Shown here: piece by piece, positions 62,195 to 64,000 of the stretch
Numbering within the stretch: the first letter of the stretch is position 1
How the letters are laid out: every line of letters starts with the position of its first letter
From: Rotaria socialis
Lineage: Eukaryota; Rotifera; Eurotatoria; Philodinida; Philodinidae
Length of the DNA stretch: 64,000 nucleotides
Direction: 5' to 3'
Assembly: GCA_905331475.1 (NCBI GenBank)
Contig: CAJNYU010002702.1
Location: 186,001-250,000, forward strand
Position numbers and translations under genes: made by a program
Notes under the pieces: model-generated
Seen by the model: only the letters and a program-made list of their open reading frames with translations
What the model was told of the DNA's origin: nothing
Database searches by the model: none

Positions 62195-63990
62195 CTATTT
62201 TTTTTCACCTTTTAATGCTGTATTTTCATCTCGAACTTTTTTGTATTCACCGATTAATGTTTCTAAATTTGTAGTCATATTTTTTTGTGATTCAACTTCG
62301 ATCTAAATTTTTTGAAAAATAAATTTATTAAATTATTTTTAAAAGAGAAAAAAAAACAATTTACTTGATCTTCTAATTCGCGAATTTCTCTAATAATAAC
62401 GCCGATATCTTCGACAATTTTGTATATAGTATCACAATCAGAATGGAAAGCAACTAACATTTTATAAGAACGTCGAGCACATTCATCAGTTTTAGCATCC
62501 TATTAAAAGAAATTTTGCATTCATTCAAATGTGATCTGTGTCTCGTGCACCATCAAAATAAAACAAGATTTTTACCTTAAATAATTGACTATCAGTTACT
62601 TGAAATGTTCGCTCAAGTTTTTCTGTAAGTCGATTTAAATCTTTTTGTAGAACACGTGTTTCAATAATAGTTTTATTTATTTCTTCTTTTTGTTTATTTG
62701 TGTTCGCGACTATTTCAAGTATTTGTTTTGTAAAAAATGACCGCGAATGATCATTTTTTGATATCGATGATTTATGTGTTTCATAATCATGTTGAAGACG
62801 AATTAATTGTTCATCTTTTTCTTTGATATCACTCAATAATAAGCGTCCTTTAGCTTTCATATCATTGATTTCAGATAGTTTATCATTGAATTTCGCTAAA
62901 CGATCATTAAGTGCTTGGAGAAGACTATCACGTTGTTCAATCAAATTTGAACGAACATCGACCCATTGAGTTTCAAGTGTTGTTATTTTTTTTTTTAATT
63001 TATCAATTGCATTCTATAAAGAGAAGCAACATTCAAATGAAACCTATTTCAATGTTTAAGCAAAATTTATCGTGACAAACTGAAAAAAGACAGGTTTTTC
63101 ATTAAATTTTTTACTCTAAATAGCTTATATATTTTTAGTTGAAGTTTCGAGTAAAAACGATCTGGAAAGGTTGTTAGAAATCGTTTGTATTAAAATTGAT
63201 GTACTTAAATATTTTACCTACACAATACTATTGTAAATAAGATTTCTTTATATTTCTAAGTAGGAACATAGAAATGCCGAAAAATCTCGCTCATGAATCA
63301 CAAATCAGTTTCTTTTATACCTGTAAACGTTCTGTTTCGGGATCGACTGATAATAAATAGGCAGCTGCTTGTTTTTTAACTGTCATATCTTTGTTGATAT
63401 TATCAATTTCTGTTTTTTTTTCGTCTGAAAATTGTTCATACTAAATTAAAATGAACAATAATAAAGAAAAAAACGCCTGTTTTTATTATATTTATTTACT
63501 TTTTTAATACTTTCTTCCAATTTTTGTAATTGTAATTCAAGTTGACGAATAAGCTCTTCATTCTCAGCAATCGAAGCTTTCAATCTTTCTAATTCTTCTG
63601 TATGATCAATGGTTCGTTTTGGATTTTCATCAAAGCCATTTGATTGTTGTTCATTAACATTTGTATGCATAAATCGAGATCGCGTTAATAATGAATCATC
63701 AAGCTTTTTTTTCATATCAGTACGATTTATATATTCATATTTAGCACCTATTGTATCACCATCATGAATTTGTCGACAAATTTCTTTTGAAAATTTATGT
63801 GTGGTTAATTGACCTGGAATCTAAAATAAACTTAAACGATATTTGTCAAAGAAAGACTTCGTGAGATAAAAGCAAACCAAAAAACTAGATTCTCGTTGTT
63901 TTTCTATCCAGCAAGATACTTGATTTTCATACATTAACGAATCAGCTAAATTTTGAAAATCGACTTGTGCAAACACGTATGAACTTGAAT
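62195..63990 (-). CDS. CCDC22: CCDC22, C-terminal part (truncated by the window edge)
   Basis: Six exons are visible (63878-63990, 63500-63820, 63321-63440, 62576-63013, 62365-62499, 62195-62302), coding for about 411 C-terminal residues. The exon at 63878-63990 begins at a TAG acceptor in phase 1, so the N-terminal CH-like (NDC80-type) domain lies beyond base 64000. The protein is coiled coil throughout. Family-specific blocks near the end are TKQILEIVANTNKQKEEI, LERTFQVTDSQLFKDAKTDE, and IVEDIGVIIREIRELEDQIE. CCDC22 pairs with CCDC93 in the CCC part of the Commander complex, which recycles membrane proteins from endosomes and regulates cullin-RING ligases and copper transport. No defect is seen in the visible part. 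Full-length human CCDC22 is 627 aa. Confidence 0.93.
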
Positions 63991-64000
63991 CTATTTATCA

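Overview
The window is animal nuclear DNA. Nearly every gene is split by short GT-AG introns of about 50-90 bp, with a few of 0.4-1.2 kb. The intergenic DNA is very AT-rich and carries TA, CATT and TTTC microsatellites. The proteins are metazoan: Dispatched, PLC-beta, CERS1-type ceramide synthase, RAB3GAP2, CCDC22, RNF32 and CDK12. The compact low-GC structure and moderate divergence from vertebrate relatives fit a small lophotrochozoan, most likely a bdelloid rotifer such as Rotaria or Adineta. That taxon is an inference. I see no operons, prokaryotic genes, CRISPR arrays, rRNA or confident mobile elements.

Layout, left to right. An RNF32-like double-RING protein (-) diverges from a gene for a small secreted protein (+). 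Next come a prothymosin-like acidic protein (+) and CDK12 (-), which has a Lys-rich ORF nested antisense in one intron. A Dispatched RND-type membrane protein (-) and RAB3GAP2 (-) follow, separated by about 4 kb without an identifiable gene. RAB3GAP2 diverges from a decayed cyclic-nucleotide-gated (CNG) channel pseudogene (+). A membrane-anchored galactose-mutarotase-like protein (+) converges on a CERS1-like ceramide synthase (-). About 6.6 kb without an identified gene precedes a SERTA-domain, homopolymer-rich protein (+) and phospholipase C beta (+). A degenerate unknown gene (+) and the 3' part of CCDC22 (-), cut by the right edge, end the window.

I joined exons by hand from splice signals, reading-frame phase and family similarity. 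For every intact gene the exon lengths add up to a whole number of codons. The genes are unrelated housekeeping and signalling functions: ubiquitin ligation, transcription elongation, Hedgehog-ligand release, Rab GTPase control, sphingolipid synthesis, phosphoinositide signalling and Commander trafficking. There is no sign of a cluster. The least explained items are the nested ORF, the apparent mutarotase pseudoenzyme, the Cys-free secreted protein, the CNG relic and the broken gene near 60-61.5 kb.
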